Below are positions 43,237 through 53,119 of a stretch of 64,000 nucleotides of DNA, piece after piece. Below the pieces are notes generated by a model that was given only the letters and a program-made list of their open reading frames with translations, had not been told where the DNA came from and searched no databases. Both the position numbers and the translations under genes were made by a program. Position 1 is the stretch's first letter, and each line of letters opens with the position of its first letter. Source of the stretch: UBA4416 sp035439445 (lineage in GTDB: Bacteria; Bacteroidota; Bacteroidia; B-17B0; Aurantibacillaceae). Location: the NCBI GenBank assembly GCA_035439445.1, contig DAORKG010000004.1, forward strand, positions 62,001-126,000, written 5' to 3'.

Positions 43237-46158
43237 TTATCTTATCTCAATTTCATCAATAAATATATACGCATTACCACCTTTTCCTTGGTGCCAGTCT
43301 GGTAATTTACCAAAATTGGTCGCTTTAATTTTGATAAATCTTGCACTTAGTTTATTTGTATTCGTATTATAAAAAGTTCTCATTTGCAAGTTGTAATCAT
43401 CAGCGGCTACTCCGTTTTCTATAGTACCCAAATGAGTGTAATTGACTCCATCTTCTGACACCTGATATTCAACTTTTTTTGGGAAAAGAATCCAAGACTT
43501 AGTGTCTTGTAAAAAACTAGTATTTACAAATTCTATTGTTCGCACATTTCCTAAATCTAAAATACAATTAAAATCCTGGCCTTGATATCCTTGCCAGTTT
43601 CCACTTCTCCAATTAGTAGTTCCGTGTTGACCATCGATGATACCATCATCACCTCCTGCATCATACTGTTTAGTGTATTTACTCTGAATGCTGATTTTCC
43701 AGTCATTTGGTTTTTTATATAAATGCGCTGTTGTAGTAGTGCTGGACTGATTATTTAAAAATGCTTTGGCTTTAATAGTAGTTGATGAATCGCAGGTAAA
43801 AGAACTGGTGTATTTTTTAGATTGTACGTTTGGTTCAGTTCCGTCTAAGGTATAATAGATGATGGCCTTACTATCCGGATGTTCTATGCTCACCGTTTTT
43901 TCGGTTTCGGTTATTTTTGTTGGCCCATTAATAACAGGAGAAGTTACGATACACTTGTCAGATATTTTAGTTGAAGGTCTTAGTAGAGCAGATTTACCAA
44001 ATAATGATTTTTCATCAAATTTATTGCTCATTACAAACTCTAATTGCCCTCCATTAATAATGTTTGCATGGCTTATGACAGAACTATTGGAAGGTTTACC
44101 ATTGAAAGTTGATGATTGAATATATTGGAATTTTTGAGCCGGGTTTTGTTTTTTGATTTCAAAGGTTTTTCCGTTTTCTAAATGGATAACGACTTTATCA
44201 AATAATGGTGAACCAATAGTGTATTCAGGTTTTCCTGGACACACTTGATAAAAGCCCATAGAACTTAACACATACCAGGCACTCATTTGCCCACAATCTT
44301 CATTGCCAATTAATCCGTCAGGATCGTTTTTATAAAACTCGGTGAGTATCTGATACACTTTTTCTTGAGTTTTAGTTGGCTTACTAATATAGTTATATAA
44401 ATAAGCCATATGATGGCTAGGTTCATTACCGTGTGCATATTGCCCTATTAAACCTGTAATATCTGCCTGTGTTCTTCCTTCTGTTGTACTGTTAGCACTA
44501 AATAAATCATCCAGCTTTTTTTCAAATGATTTTTCTCCACCCGTTAAATTAATTAATCCTGTAATATCTTGTGGAACAAAAAAGGAATATTGCCAACTGT
44601 TTGCTTCTGTATAATGGTTATTCACTTCTCTGGGCTCAAAAGGCGATAGCCAATTGCCATTCTTACGAGGACGCATAAAGCCCGTTTTTTTATCATACAC
44701 ATTTTTGTATGCTTGTGCCCGTTTGATGTATATATCATAATCTAATTTTTTGTTTAATTTTTTTGCAATTTGTGCAACACACCAGTTATCATAGGCATAT
44801 TCTAATGTTTTTGAAACACTCTCTGATTCATCATCTAATTGTAAAAAATGATCTTGATTAAATTTTGGTATACTCCAATTAGTGTAAGATGCTGCTGCAC
44901 ACATCGCATTGTAAATAGCATTTTTATCATAACCACTAATGTTTTTAGTCATGGCATCTGCAATAACAGACACGCTATGAAAACCAATCATACAATTAGT
45001 TTCGTTACCTGATAATTCCCACATAGGTAAGCGTCCACTTTCTTTATATTGTTGTAAGAATGTATTAATGATGTCAGTGGTACGTTTTTGTTGAATGATT
45101 GTAAATAAAGGATGCAGACCTCTAAATGTATCCCATAAAGAAAATACCGTATAAGGAACAAAGCCATTGGCCTGATGCACTTTTAAATCTCTGCCTCTAT
45201 ATTTCCCATCTACATCACCTGCTAATGAAGGGTGTGTGAAACAGTGATAAAGAGCTGTGTAAAAAATAATTCTCTTTTCATTATCTGCTGTTTCTATATC
45301 TATCTTTGATAATTCTTTGTCCCATTGAGCCTCTGCAGTTTGTTTGTATTTTTCAAAATCCCAATGTGTTGCTTCGGACTCTAAATTTAATTTGGCACCA
45401 TCTGTACTAGTTTGAGAAATGCCTACTTTTATTAATAATGGCGAATTTTCTCTGTTGTCAAATTGTAAACAAGCGCCCACTGTTTTTTCTTTTTCTGCCG
45501 GACCTTTGGATAGCATTTGAATATTTAACTTTTTTGAAATAATAGGTTTATTGAACTTCATGATAAAGTAAATATATTGTTCATTTGCCCATGCTTCACT
45601 CACACGCGAGCCAATAACTGTAACACTATCTACAATAGTAAACGAACAATTTAATGTTTTATCCCGGTGTAATAAATCTATGACTACGGAAGCAGTGTCT
45701 ATTTTTGGAAATGTATATTGATGAATTCCTACACGCTGTGTAGCTGTTAATTTCACATCAATTTTATTTTCCAATTTCACCTGATAAAAACCGGCACTTG
45801 CTTTTTCTTTTAAGTGTGAATACTTACTAGAATAGTTTTTAAAGTTATTTGAATTTATAACAGGCATAATCAAAACATCTCCATAATCACTACAACCTGT
45901 GCCGCTTAAATGTGTATGTGTAAAACCATATATAACAGTATCGGGATTATAATAACCGCCACAACCTTCCCAACTTCCATCCACTCTTGTATCTGGACTT
46001 AATTGCACCATTCCAAACGGCACAACAGCACCCGGAAAAGTATGTCCTGCGCCACCGGTTCCTATAAAAGGATTAACATACTTTACATTTTTGGTTTGCG
46101 CAAGTATATGCGAAGAAGAAAATAAAAAACTCAGTAGTAAAAAGTATAATGCTCTCAT
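43237..46158 (-). CDS. GH92 family alpha-mannosidase with C-terminal carbohydrate-binding modules
   Basis: This is a calcium-dependent exo-alpha-mannosidase that trims mannose from N-glycans. The 973-residue protein has a signal peptide (FLLLSFLFSSSHILAQ) and the GH92 signatures VNPFIGTGGAGHTFPGAVVP, GNEPSHHMAYLYNY and NEDCGQMSAWYVLSSMGFY, which carries conserved catalytic-region residues. After the catalytic part (up to about 730) come a chitobiase C-terminal-type segment (AIIYYTLDGTEPNVQS) and an F5/8 type C-like domain up to the end (DEIEIR). Both modules also occur in the GH20 protein of this operon. No lipobox is seen, so it is probably periplasmic or secreted. Confidence 0.93.
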   Translation of the reverse strand: MRALYFLLLSFLFSSSHILAQTKNVKYVNPFIGTGGAGHTFPGAVVPFGMVQLSPDTRVDGSWEGCGGYYNPDTVIYGFTHTHLSGTGCSDYGDVLIMPVINSNNFKNYSSKYSHLKEKASAGFYQVKLENKIDVKLTATQRVGIHQYTFPKIDTASVVIDLLHRDKTLNCSFTIVDSVTVIGSRVSEAWANEQYIYFIMKFNKPIISKKLNIQMLSKGPAEKEKTVGACLQFDNRENSPLLIKVGISQTSTDGAKLNLESEATHWDFEKYKQTAEAQWDKELSKIDIETADNEKRIIFYTALYHCFTHPSLAGDVDGKYRGRDLKVHQANGFVPYTVFSLWDTFRGLHPLFTIIQQKRTTDIINTFLQQYKESGRLPMWELSGNETNCMIGFHSVSVIADAMTKNISGYDKNAIYNAMCAAASYTNWSIPKFNQDHFLQLDDESESVSKTLEYAYDNWCVAQIAKKLNKKLDYDIYIKRAQAYKNVYDKKTGFMRPRKNGNWLSPFEPREVNNHYTEANSWQYSFFVPQDITGLINLTGGEKSFEKKLDDLFSANSTTEGRTQADITGLIGQYAHGNEPSHHMAYLYNYISKPTKTQEKVYQILTEFYKNDPDGLIGNEDCGQMSAWYVLSSMGFYQVCPGKPEYTIGSPLFDKVVIHLENGKTFEIKKQNPAQKFQYIQSSTFNGKPSNSSVISHANIINGGQLEFVMSNKFDEKSLFGKSALLRPSTKISDKCIVTSPVINGPTKITETEKTVSIEHPDSKAIIYYTLDGTEPNVQSKKYTSSFTCDSSTTIKAKAFLNNQSSTTTTAHLYKKPNDWKISIQSKYTKQYDAGGDDGIIDGQHGTTNWRSGNWQGYQGQDFNCILDLGNVRTIEFVNTSFLQDTKSWILFPKKVEYQVSEDGVNYTHLGTIENGVAADDYNLQMRTFYNTNTNKLSARFIKIKATNFGKLPDWHQGKGGNAYIFIDEIEIR

Positions 46159-46197
46159 GATAAAAAGGTATAGTAAATTTACTGAAAAAATTATAGT

Positions 46198-48696
46198 TTA
46201 GTGATTAACGTCGTATAAAGAAATATGTTGTATTTGTTTTAACAATTCAATTCCTAATTTTGTTTCTATCTCAATAGTTTCATTTGGCTCGACATCAAAG
46301 TAATTATTTGAAAGTTGCAAGTCTTCTAAGTCATCATATAAGTATAAATCTTTTACAAACACATCAGATGTTATTTTTATGACGCTATTAGTAAGTGTAA
46401 TGTTAATGTTTGGTTTGTGCAGTTTAAGTTCTTTAGGTTTTACAAAGAAATAATTTTTATGCGCGATTGTTTTACCGTTCACAATTAAGTTGCAGTTTAG
46501 GTATATTTCATTTTTATTAAATGTTTTTAATTCTTCTTCTGAGAAGTTTTCAAGAATTTCACTACTGTTTTCTTTTACAATAATTGATTTTGTTTTTGTT
46601 AAAAGAGTTTTGCCTTTCGTGTCTTTGAGTTTGATTTCTATAGTAGCATTGATATTTTTCAAAGAATCACTAATCACATATATCTGGTATTGCCCCTTAG
46701 ATTTTGCTACACTGATACAGAAATTTGAATATAATTTTTTAGTGGCATAGTATATGGCTTTAGGACGATAATCATAATCGATAGCACTCCATGAGGTTAC
46801 AGGCCAGCAATCATTCCATTGCCAGTATAATGTTCCCATGCAGTAAGGCTTATTTCTTCGGTGTGATTCAATCGCTATTTGCATCCCATCTCGTTGTAAA
46901 AGTTGAGAGGTATAAACGTATTTAGAAAAATCTTTCGAGAGATTGTAATCTCTTTCCATGTAGGTATTAATTGTTTGATACCCCGTTGGGTGTTTTTGGT
47001 GTGACTTGATGTATGAGGAATTTAAATCTAAACTATCCCCGTAATGTTTTAAGGTAAGATAATTAGGCATTCCCTGGAAGCCATATTCACTCATAAAACG
47101 ACCTACTTTTTTTTCGTAAACTTCAAATGGCTCCATTCCCCACCAAACTCCCCAATAATGTGAATCGCCTCGCTGTAAGCTTTCTTTTTTGCCCCACCCG
47201 ATCATAGGTGATGAAGACACATATGGCGTTTTGTTATCATATTTTTTTACAACATCTGGTAAAATATGGTGAAATAGTTTTTGATAATCGTTCCATATTT
47301 TTGCGGAATCTGTTTTAGTGTAATTGTATTGTTTTTGCCAACCCCAGTTGTGCCAACCTTCATCAACTTCATTGTTTCCACACCATAGGGCCATACAAGG
47401 ATGATTTCGCAAACGCTTCACTTGTTGTTCAGCTTCGAGTTTCACACTCTGTAAAAAGTGTTCATCACCTGGATACATGGCACAGGCAAACATAAAATCT
47501 TGCCAAACTAAAATCCCTGATCTATCACACGAATAATAGAAGTCATCGTTCATATATAGTCCGCCTCCCCAAACTCTAAGCATATTTATATTCGAAACTC
47601 TGGCACCGGATACTAAATGGACATTGCTAAAGAAGCCCGTCATAAAACTATGCGAAGGAATAACATTAGCTCCTTTCATAAATACAGGTTTGCCATTAAT
47701 TTTAAAGTAAAATGATTCGCCAAAAAAATCTTTTTCTTTTACAAGTTCTATTGTTCTTAGTGCAAATTTGAAGTTGTCATCAGCTACGGAAAATCCTTTT
47801 TTATCTAATTCAAACTTGCAAGCATACATAGGTTGTGGGCCTTGCCCATTGCAATACCATAATTTTGGATTTGGTATTTGGTAAGTAAACGTATCTATAT
47901 TAATCCCTTTTTTTAGCTGAATTTTATAATCAGCTGATTTGCCATAGTGAGTATCTTCATCTGTTTCTCCAATACTAATTTTTGCATTTATAGTAGAAGA
48001 TTTTTGACATTCTATTTCAGAAATAATATTTACTTCAGCTAAAGTATCTGTGATATGTTTGATTTGATGGTAAAGCGAAATAATTTTAAAATCGTTCCAA
48101 TACTTTAAATAAACGGGCTTATAAATACCACAGGTTACAAAACGCGGCCCAAAATCCCAACCGTATTGATATTGTGCTTTACGAGCAAATACTTTTTCAT
48201 CTCCAGGTAATGTGTAAGGTAGTTTTTTTGCTTCTGCTCGGCCTTTTTTTACAGCAGATTCAAATTCGATGCGTAAGGTATTAGAGCCTAATTTTAAATA
48301 CTGTTTCACATCAACATTCCAAGAACGAAACATATTATTACATTCTAAAATCAATTGATTGTTTAAATAGATTTTTGCGTAAGTATCTATACCTTCAAAA
48401 TTTAGTTCAATGTGTTTGTGTTGCAGAGTTGCTTTATTACAATTAAAAGTTCCAATATATTCCCAGTCTTCGTTTTCAATCCATTGAACACTTTTTTCAT
48501 TGTCTGAATAAAAAGGGTCTTTGATAAGCTTGTTGTTCAATAAATCTGTGTGAACAGTTCCCGGAACAATGGCATTATAATATTTATCGGTTCCCTTTTG
48601 TTTAAATTGCCATGAGGCATTCAATGTAGTTTCTGAAACCTGAGAAATCAGATAGTGTGTGATGAATAAAAATATGTAAAACAATCTTTTTATCAC
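46198..48696 (-). CDS. GH2 family beta-mannosidase
   Basis: This exo-enzyme cleaves the Man-beta-1,4-GlcNAc bond in the N-glycan core. The 832-residue protein has a signal peptide (FYIFLFITHYLISQ), a jelly-roll domain, an Ig-like domain and the TIM barrel with RVWGGGLYMNDDFYYSCDRS. The acid/base glutamate is in CGNNEVDEGW (about 441) and the nucleophile in FMSEYGFQG (about 536). Length and motifs fit MANBA-like beta-mannosidases rather than beta-galactosidases. The GTG start overlaps the cutC stop by 4 bases (GTGA), and GH92 follows after 39 bases. Confidence 0.92.
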   Translation of the reverse strand: MIKRLFYIFLFITHYLISQVSETTLNASWQFKQKGTDKYYNAIVPGTVHTDLLNNKLIKDPFYSDNEKSVQWIENEDWEYIGTFNCNKATLQHKHIELNFEGIDTYAKIYLNNQLILECNNMFRSWNVDVKQYLKLGSNTLRIEFESAVKKGRAEAKKLPYTLPGDEKVFARKAQYQYGWDFGPRFVTCGIYKPVYLKYWNDFKIISLYHQIKHITDTLAEVNIISEIECQKSSTINAKISIGETDEDTHYGKSADYKIQLKKGINIDTFTYQIPNPKLWYCNGQGPQPMYACKFELDKKGFSVADDNFKFALRTIELVKEKDFFGESFYFKINGKPVFMKGANVIPSHSFMTGFFSNVHLVSGARVSNINMLRVWGGGLYMNDDFYYSCDRSGILVWQDFMFACAMYPGDEHFLQSVKLEAEQQVKRLRNHPCMALWCGNNEVDEGWHNWGWQKQYNYTKTDSAKIWNDYQKLFHHILPDVVKKYDNKTPYVSSSPMIGWGKKESLQRGDSHYWGVWWGMEPFEVYEKKVGRFMSEYGFQGMPNYLTLKHYGDSLDLNSSYIKSHQKHPTGYQTINTYMERDYNLSKDFSKYVYTSQLLQRDGMQIAIESHRRNKPYCMGTLYWQWNDCWPVTSWSAIDYDYRPKAIYYATKKLYSNFCISVAKSKGQYQIYVISDSLKNINATIEIKLKDTKGKTLLTKTKSIIVKENSSEILENFSEEELKTFNKNEIYLNCNLIVNGKTIAHKNYFFVKPKELKLHKPNINITLTNSVIKITSDVFVKDLYLYDDLEDLQLSNNYFDVEPNETIEIETKLGIELLKQIQHISLYDVNH

Positions 48697-49379
48697 ACTA
48701 ATAATGATTTTAGCTGATTGACTTCTTCTGTATTTATTAGTTCTGAATTATTTAATATAGCAGCTGAATGGTATTCTTTGCAATTAGTTTCTTTTAGCAA
48801 TTTTTGAAGATTACCATGACGTATGCCGCCACCCGGAATGATAATTATTTTTTCTCCAAATGTATTTTGAAAGTCTTTTAAAACCTCCATACCTTCAAAT
48901 GCATTTGATTTTCCTCCAGATGTTAAGACTCTTTTAAATCTTAAAGAAACAATTTCATTCATCGCTTCTTTTATATCAGTGCATTCATCAATAGCTCTAT
49001 GGAATGTGGTCGACGTGTTTTCTGCCAAGTCAACTAATTCTTTATTAATTGTTCTATTTATTTTTTTGTCATTAGTTAACACACCAAATACCACACCATT
49101 GATGTTATTTGCTTTACAAAACTCAATGTCTTTTTTCATGACATCAATTTCACTTTTACTGTAATTAAAATCACCACCACGTGGACGAATAATCACATGC
49201 AAAGGAATATGCAGCATTTCTCTGGCTTTTAAAATATCATGATAGTTTGGCGTAACACCACCAACTGAGTAATCAGCGCAAAATTCAATTCTGTCAGCTC
49301 CCGATTGTTGAGCTAATAGGCATGATTCTAAATTGAAACAAGCAATCTCTAATATGTATTTAGATGATGTGTTTAGCAT
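48693..49379 (-). CDS. cutC: CutC family protein
   Basis: This TIM-barrel protein has been described as a copper homeostasis factor, although its direct copper role is disputed. The ATG at 49379 gives 228 residues; a TTG one codon upstream is unlikely. Seen are LEIACFNLESCLLAQQSGADRIEFC near the start, VIIRPRGGDFNYS and the ILTSGGxSNAFEG segment (here RVLTSGGKSNAFEG). There is no signal peptide. It sits in the middle of a glycan-degradation operon, overlapping the genes on both sides (4 and 20 bases). This suggests it takes part in sugar or amino-sugar metabolism here; that is inference. Confidence 0.88.
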   Translation of the reverse strand: MLNTSSKYILEIACFNLESCLLAQQSGADRIEFCADYSVGGVTPNYHDILKAREMLHIPLHVIIRPRGGDFNYSKSEIDVMKKDIEFCKANNINGVVFGVLTNDKKINRTINKELVDLAENTSTTFHRAIDECTDIKEAMNEIVSLRFKRVLTSGGKSNAFEGMEVLKDFQNTFGEKIIIIPGGGIRHGNLQKLLKETNCKEYHSAAILNNSELINTEEVNQLKSLLV

Positions 49380-50349
49380 CAATAAGTTGGTTATTTATTT
49401 CGGGAGAGTACACAGCGTAATTAAATCCCTTTTGTAAACAATATGCACCGTGTTCTCCTTTTTTATTTATGGCAATAAATCCTATTTGTATTTCGTCTAA
49501 GTTTTTATTTTTTCTTTTTGCGATTACAAAAATTCGTTCTACCGCTTTTTTGCAAGCTTCTTCAGGCGAATGCCCCTGACGCATTAATTCAACTACTGTA
49601 TGGCTGCCAACGATACGCATTACTTCTTCTCCATGTCCGGTTGCAGTTGCTGCGCCCACTTCATTGTCCACAAATAAACCGGCACCGATTATGGGAGAAT
49701 CACCAATACGTCCGTGCATTTTAAATGCCATTCCGCTGGTAGTACAAGCACCTGATATATTCCCATTCATATCTAACGCTACCATACCAATGGTATCATG
49801 ATTTTCGATATTTACTTTTGGTTTATATTCTGCTTTTTTCAACCATTCTTTCCATTCATCTTCTGATTCTTTTACTAATAAATTTTCTTTTATAAAACCT
49901 TGTGATAAGGCAAAATCTAAAGCACCTTCTCCCACTAACATCGTATGAGGTGTTTTTTCCATCACGGCTCTTGCTACAGAAATAGGATGTTTAATATGTT
50001 CTAAACAACCCACAGAACCGATGTTTGCATAATCATCCATAATACAAGCATCTAAGGTTACTCGTCCATCTCTGTCAGGTCGGCCGCCGTAACCAACACT
50101 TCTTTCTTTCGGGTCAGCTTCCGGAATTTTTACGCCGGCTTCTACTGCGTCTAATGCTCTACCATTAGTGGATAATATTTTCCACGCTTCTGCATTAGCC
50201 TCTATACCAAATCGCCAAGTAGAAATGACAATTGGTTTTATTTGTTTTTTTGATTTTTCTAAAATTAAATCTGCAGCTTTACTTTTATTAAAAGCAAATA
50301 AGGAAGAAGCTAAAGCAGATAGTTTTATAAATTGTCTTCTACTGGTCAT
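49360..50349 (-). CDS. Glycosylasparaginase (N4-(beta-N-acetylglucosaminyl)-L-asparaginase)
   Basis: This Ntn-hydrolase cleaves the GlcNAc-Asn linkage of N-glycoproteins. It is made as a precursor that cuts itself before a threonine, which then becomes the nucleophile. That threonine is in ENHDTIGMV at about residue 184; the HDTIGM form points to glycosylasparaginase rather than plant-type asparaginase. The later RIGDSPIIGAGLFVDN and GAATATGHGEEVMR motifs bind substrate. From ATG 50349 the protein has 329 residues with a Tat-like signal (TSRRQFIKLSALASSLFAF), so it is exported folded. The gene overlaps cutC by 20 bases and lies 1 base after the GH20 gene. Confidence 0.92.
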   Translation of the reverse strand: MTSRRQFIKLSALASSLFAFNKSKAADLILEKSKKQIKPIVISTWRFGIEANAEAWKILSTNGRALDAVEAGVKIPEADPKERSVGYGGRPDRDGRVTLDACIMDDYANIGSVGCLEHIKHPISVARAVMEKTPHTMLVGEGALDFALSQGFIKENLLVKESEDEWKEWLKKAEYKPKVNIENHDTIGMVALDMNGNISGACTTSGMAFKMHGRIGDSPIIGAGLFVDNEVGAATATGHGEEVMRIVGSHTVVELMRQGHSPEEACKKAVERIFVIAKRKNKNLDEIQIGFIAINKKGEHGAYCLQKGFNYAVYSPEINNQLIDAKHII

Positions 50350-50350
50350 A

Positions 50351-52669
50351 TTATTTAATTTGTATTTCATCACAAAACAGCCAAGCATCTTCACCGGCAC
50401 CTGGTTTACCGCTTGGGATTTTTCCGAAATTTTTTGCTATTACTTTTATGTATTTTGCTTGTGATGATTTTAGTTGAAGTGTTGCAAATCGTTCATTTCT
50501 AATTTCGTTGTTGTTTATTTTACCTACAGATGTGAAGTTTGTTCCATCCATTGATATAAAGTATTCTATTTCTTTTGGCAAATAAATCCAACTCAATTCT
50601 TCTTTTAAAAACCCTAGAGTTATTTCTGAAATAGCTTCTGTTTTTTCTAAGTTGATAATAGCCTCTAAATCATTGCCGTTAAAGCCTAGCCACTGGTCAC
50701 TTATTCTTGGTAGTGATGCTACAACACCATTTACTAACGTAAAGTTTCCTTCGCCACTATATGATTTACTTGCAGGAGTTTTTAATGTAATAGGTTTATT
50801 AGTGGCTTTATTAATATTATAATTTCTTACTGATATTTTTCCTTTCAATTCTTTGTTTTTATAGAGCGCTGCTCTGATAGTTGCATTTTTGGAAATGGTG
50901 ATTGGAGCTTTATATTGATTTGAAATTTCTTTAGGATCCGAATCATCTGTTGTGTAATAAATTGTTCCTAAAGACGGGTTTGCTTTTAGTTCTAGTTCAA
51001 TAGAATTAGGTTTTTTTGACGAATTGACTTTTTGTTCTACTTTATAAATGGCTTTAGCATAATTGATTCCTAATTTATCCAATAGTAAAAATTGTGTTTG
51101 TAAACGATTTAAAAAATCAGTTTCGTTTCTGTTTTCTTTTGGAGACCATACTACTTCCGACAATGCCATCATTCTGGGCATTAGCATGTATTCAACCTGT
51201 TTTTCATCTAAGATGTACTCTGTCCAAATATTCGCTTGCGCACCTAAAATATAGTGTTGTTCTTCTTCATTTAATTCTGATGGAATGGGTTCATATGAAT
51301 AGACTTTTTCTAATGGAGTATAACCACCAAATGCTAATGGCTCATCTGCCGGTGAAGCTTGGTAATGATCGAAATAACAATGAGAGCCTGGTGTCATTAC
51401 CGCGTAATGTTTTTGTTTTGCCGCTGCGACTCCGCCTTCAGTTCCTTGCCAACTCATCACGGCAGCGTTCGGCGCTAAACCACCTTCTAAAATTTCATTC
51501 CAACCAATAATTTGTTTTCCTTTTGTGTTAAGATATTTTTCAATGCGTTTGATAAAATAACTTTGAAGTTCGTGTTCATCTTTTAAATGCTCACTTTTTA
51601 TTCTTGCTTGACAATTAGCACATACTTTCCACCTTGTTTTGGGAGATTCATCCCCGCCAATGTGTATATATTTTCCTGGAAACAAGGTAACTACTTCATC
51701 CATCACATCTTGTAAAAAATTAAACACAGAATCTTTTGTGCAATACACATCTTCAAAAACGCCCCAGGCTTTTTCCACATCTATTTGTTTGCCTGTGCAT
51801 GAAAGCCAAGGGTAAGATGAAATGGCGGCAACCGAATGACCGGGCATTTCAATTTCTGGGACAATGGTAATGTGTTTTTTTGCAGCGTATGTTACTACTT
51901 CTTTTATCTGTTCTTGAGTATAAAAGCCACCATAAGGTATGTTATCAAATTTTTGGTCTTTATAGGGACCAATCATGGTGCCTTTTCTCCAAGCACCAAT
52001 TTCTGTTAGTTTAGGATATTTTTTGATTTCAATTCTCCATCCCTGATCATCCGTTAAATGCCAATGAAATGTATTCATTTTATACATCGCTAATAAATCA
52101 ATGTATTTTTTGATAAACGACACAGGAAAAAAATGACGACACACATCTAGGTGCATTCCTCTCCATTCAAATCGAGGAGAGTCGCTTATATCAACACATG
52201 GTATAGATAATATTTTATTGTTCTGTATCGGCAACAACTGGATAAGTGTTTGTAAGGCATAAAAACAACCTGCGCCATCATAAGTGCCTCCATTGCTAAA
52301 AAATTGATGAATTGTGATATACCTATTTGATATATTTAGTGAATAAGAATTTAAATTAAGATCGCCATCTAATACAATTGGATCCTGGATGATAATTGCT
52401 CCTTCTTTTGGAAGTGTAACTGAACATTGAAGCTTAAATCCATATTGTTCAAATAGATAATCATTAAAAAACTGGACTTCTTTTTTTAAACTACTGTCAG
52501 TTGAATTGATGAAAAGTTTTGTTTCAGGCGTAAGAGTAAAACTACCGGATAGCTGTTTACATTCTTTAGGATATGGAATTATTGGCAAATTAGAGGGTTG
52601 TTCCTGAGAAAAAATTCTCAGTGAAATAAAAAGTAATAATATGAATTGGATACTACTCTTCCTCATCAT
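50351..52669 (-). CDS. GH20 family beta-N-acetylhexosaminidase
   Basis: This exo-enzyme removes terminal beta-GlcNAc or GalNAc by substrate-assisted catalysis. From the first of two adjacent ATGs at 52669 the protein has 772 residues with a signal peptide (FILLLFISLRIFSQEQ). A GH20b domain and the barrel with FHWHLTDDQGWRIEIKKYP and the catalytic pair in HIGGDESPKTRW (Asp-Glu about 337-338) follow. The C-terminus has a chitobiase C-terminal-type segment (TIYYTTDDSDPKEIS) and an F5/8 type C-like domain ending CDEIQIK, both resembling those of the GH92 protein. The start lies inside the end of the upstream gene (17-base overlap). Confidence 0.93.
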   Translation of the reverse strand: MMRKSSIQFILLLFISLRIFSQEQPSNLPIIPYPKECKQLSGSFTLTPETKLFINSTDSSLKKEVQFFNDYLFEQYGFKLQCSVTLPKEGAIIIQDPIVLDGDLNLNSYSLNISNRYITIHQFFSNGGTYDGAGCFYALQTLIQLLPIQNNKILSIPCVDISDSPRFEWRGMHLDVCRHFFPVSFIKKYIDLLAMYKMNTFHWHLTDDQGWRIEIKKYPKLTEIGAWRKGTMIGPYKDQKFDNIPYGGFYTQEQIKEVVTYAAKKHITIVPEIEMPGHSVAAISSYPWLSCTGKQIDVEKAWGVFEDVYCTKDSVFNFLQDVMDEVVTLFPGKYIHIGGDESPKTRWKVCANCQARIKSEHLKDEHELQSYFIKRIEKYLNTKGKQIIGWNEILEGGLAPNAAVMSWQGTEGGVAAAKQKHYAVMTPGSHCYFDHYQASPADEPLAFGGYTPLEKVYSYEPIPSELNEEEQHYILGAQANIWTEYILDEKQVEYMLMPRMMALSEVVWSPKENRNETDFLNRLQTQFLLLDKLGINYAKAIYKVEQKVNSSKKPNSIELELKANPSLGTIYYTTDDSDPKEISNQYKAPITISKNATIRAALYKNKELKGKISVRNYNINKATNKPITLKTPASKSYSGEGNFTLVNGVVASLPRISDQWLGFNGNDLEAIINLEKTEAISEITLGFLKEELSWIYLPKEIEYFISMDGTNFTSVGKINNNEIRNERFATLQLKSSQAKYIKVIAKNFGKIPSGKPGAGEDAWLFCDEIQIK

Positions 52670-53102
52670 GATATAATTCCAATAACTCTTTAGGGTAGTC
52701 ATCCTTTAAAATATAGACTCCAGTCATTGGGTTTACAATTTCTTTGGTGCTTTTTAAAAACACATTAAAAGTCATTCCCTTTTTAGTTTCAACCTTTTCG
52801 GTTTTACTAACTGCTTTTTTAGAAAACGGTAATAACGTTTTGGAACCATTGTCCATGGTACATTCTAAAACAGTCATATCCGGAATTTCGAAACTAAACT
52901 CATCGTCATTAGGATATAAGCCATTTAGAAGATAAGTTGTATTATTAATGACTTTGAAATTTGTAACATTACCTTTTACTTCAAATTCATCTTCCCATAA
53001 ATATCTGATATTATCTTCCGTTTCTTCCCCTTCATTATCTCTATCAGCATAGGCCTGATCGAATTTTGAGTTTACTAATTTTACGTTTATTGTTACTATC
53101 AT
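52653..53102 (-). CDS. Hypothetical protein in the glycan operon
   Basis: The 149-residue soluble protein has no signal peptide or membrane helix. It is acidic with many Asp, Glu and Asn residues and beta-rich segments (TINVKLVNSKF, TNFKVINNTTYLLNG, EFSFEIPDMTVLEC). The C-terminus is very acidic (YHDEEE). I do not recognise the family. It lies 17 bases after the transporter gene and overlaps the GH20 gene, so it is translated with them. A regulatory or cytosolic accessory role for the operon is possible but unsupported by motifs. Confidence 0.65.
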   Translation of the reverse strand: MIVTINVKLVNSKFDQAYADRDNEGEETEDNIRYLWEDEFEVKGNVTNFKVINNTTYLLNGLYPNDDEFSFEIPDMTVLECTMDNGSKTLLPFSKKAVSKTEKVETKKGMTFNVFLKSTKEIVNPMTGVYILKDDYPKELLELYHDEEE

Positions 53103-53119
53103 ACTGGTTAATTACTTAA

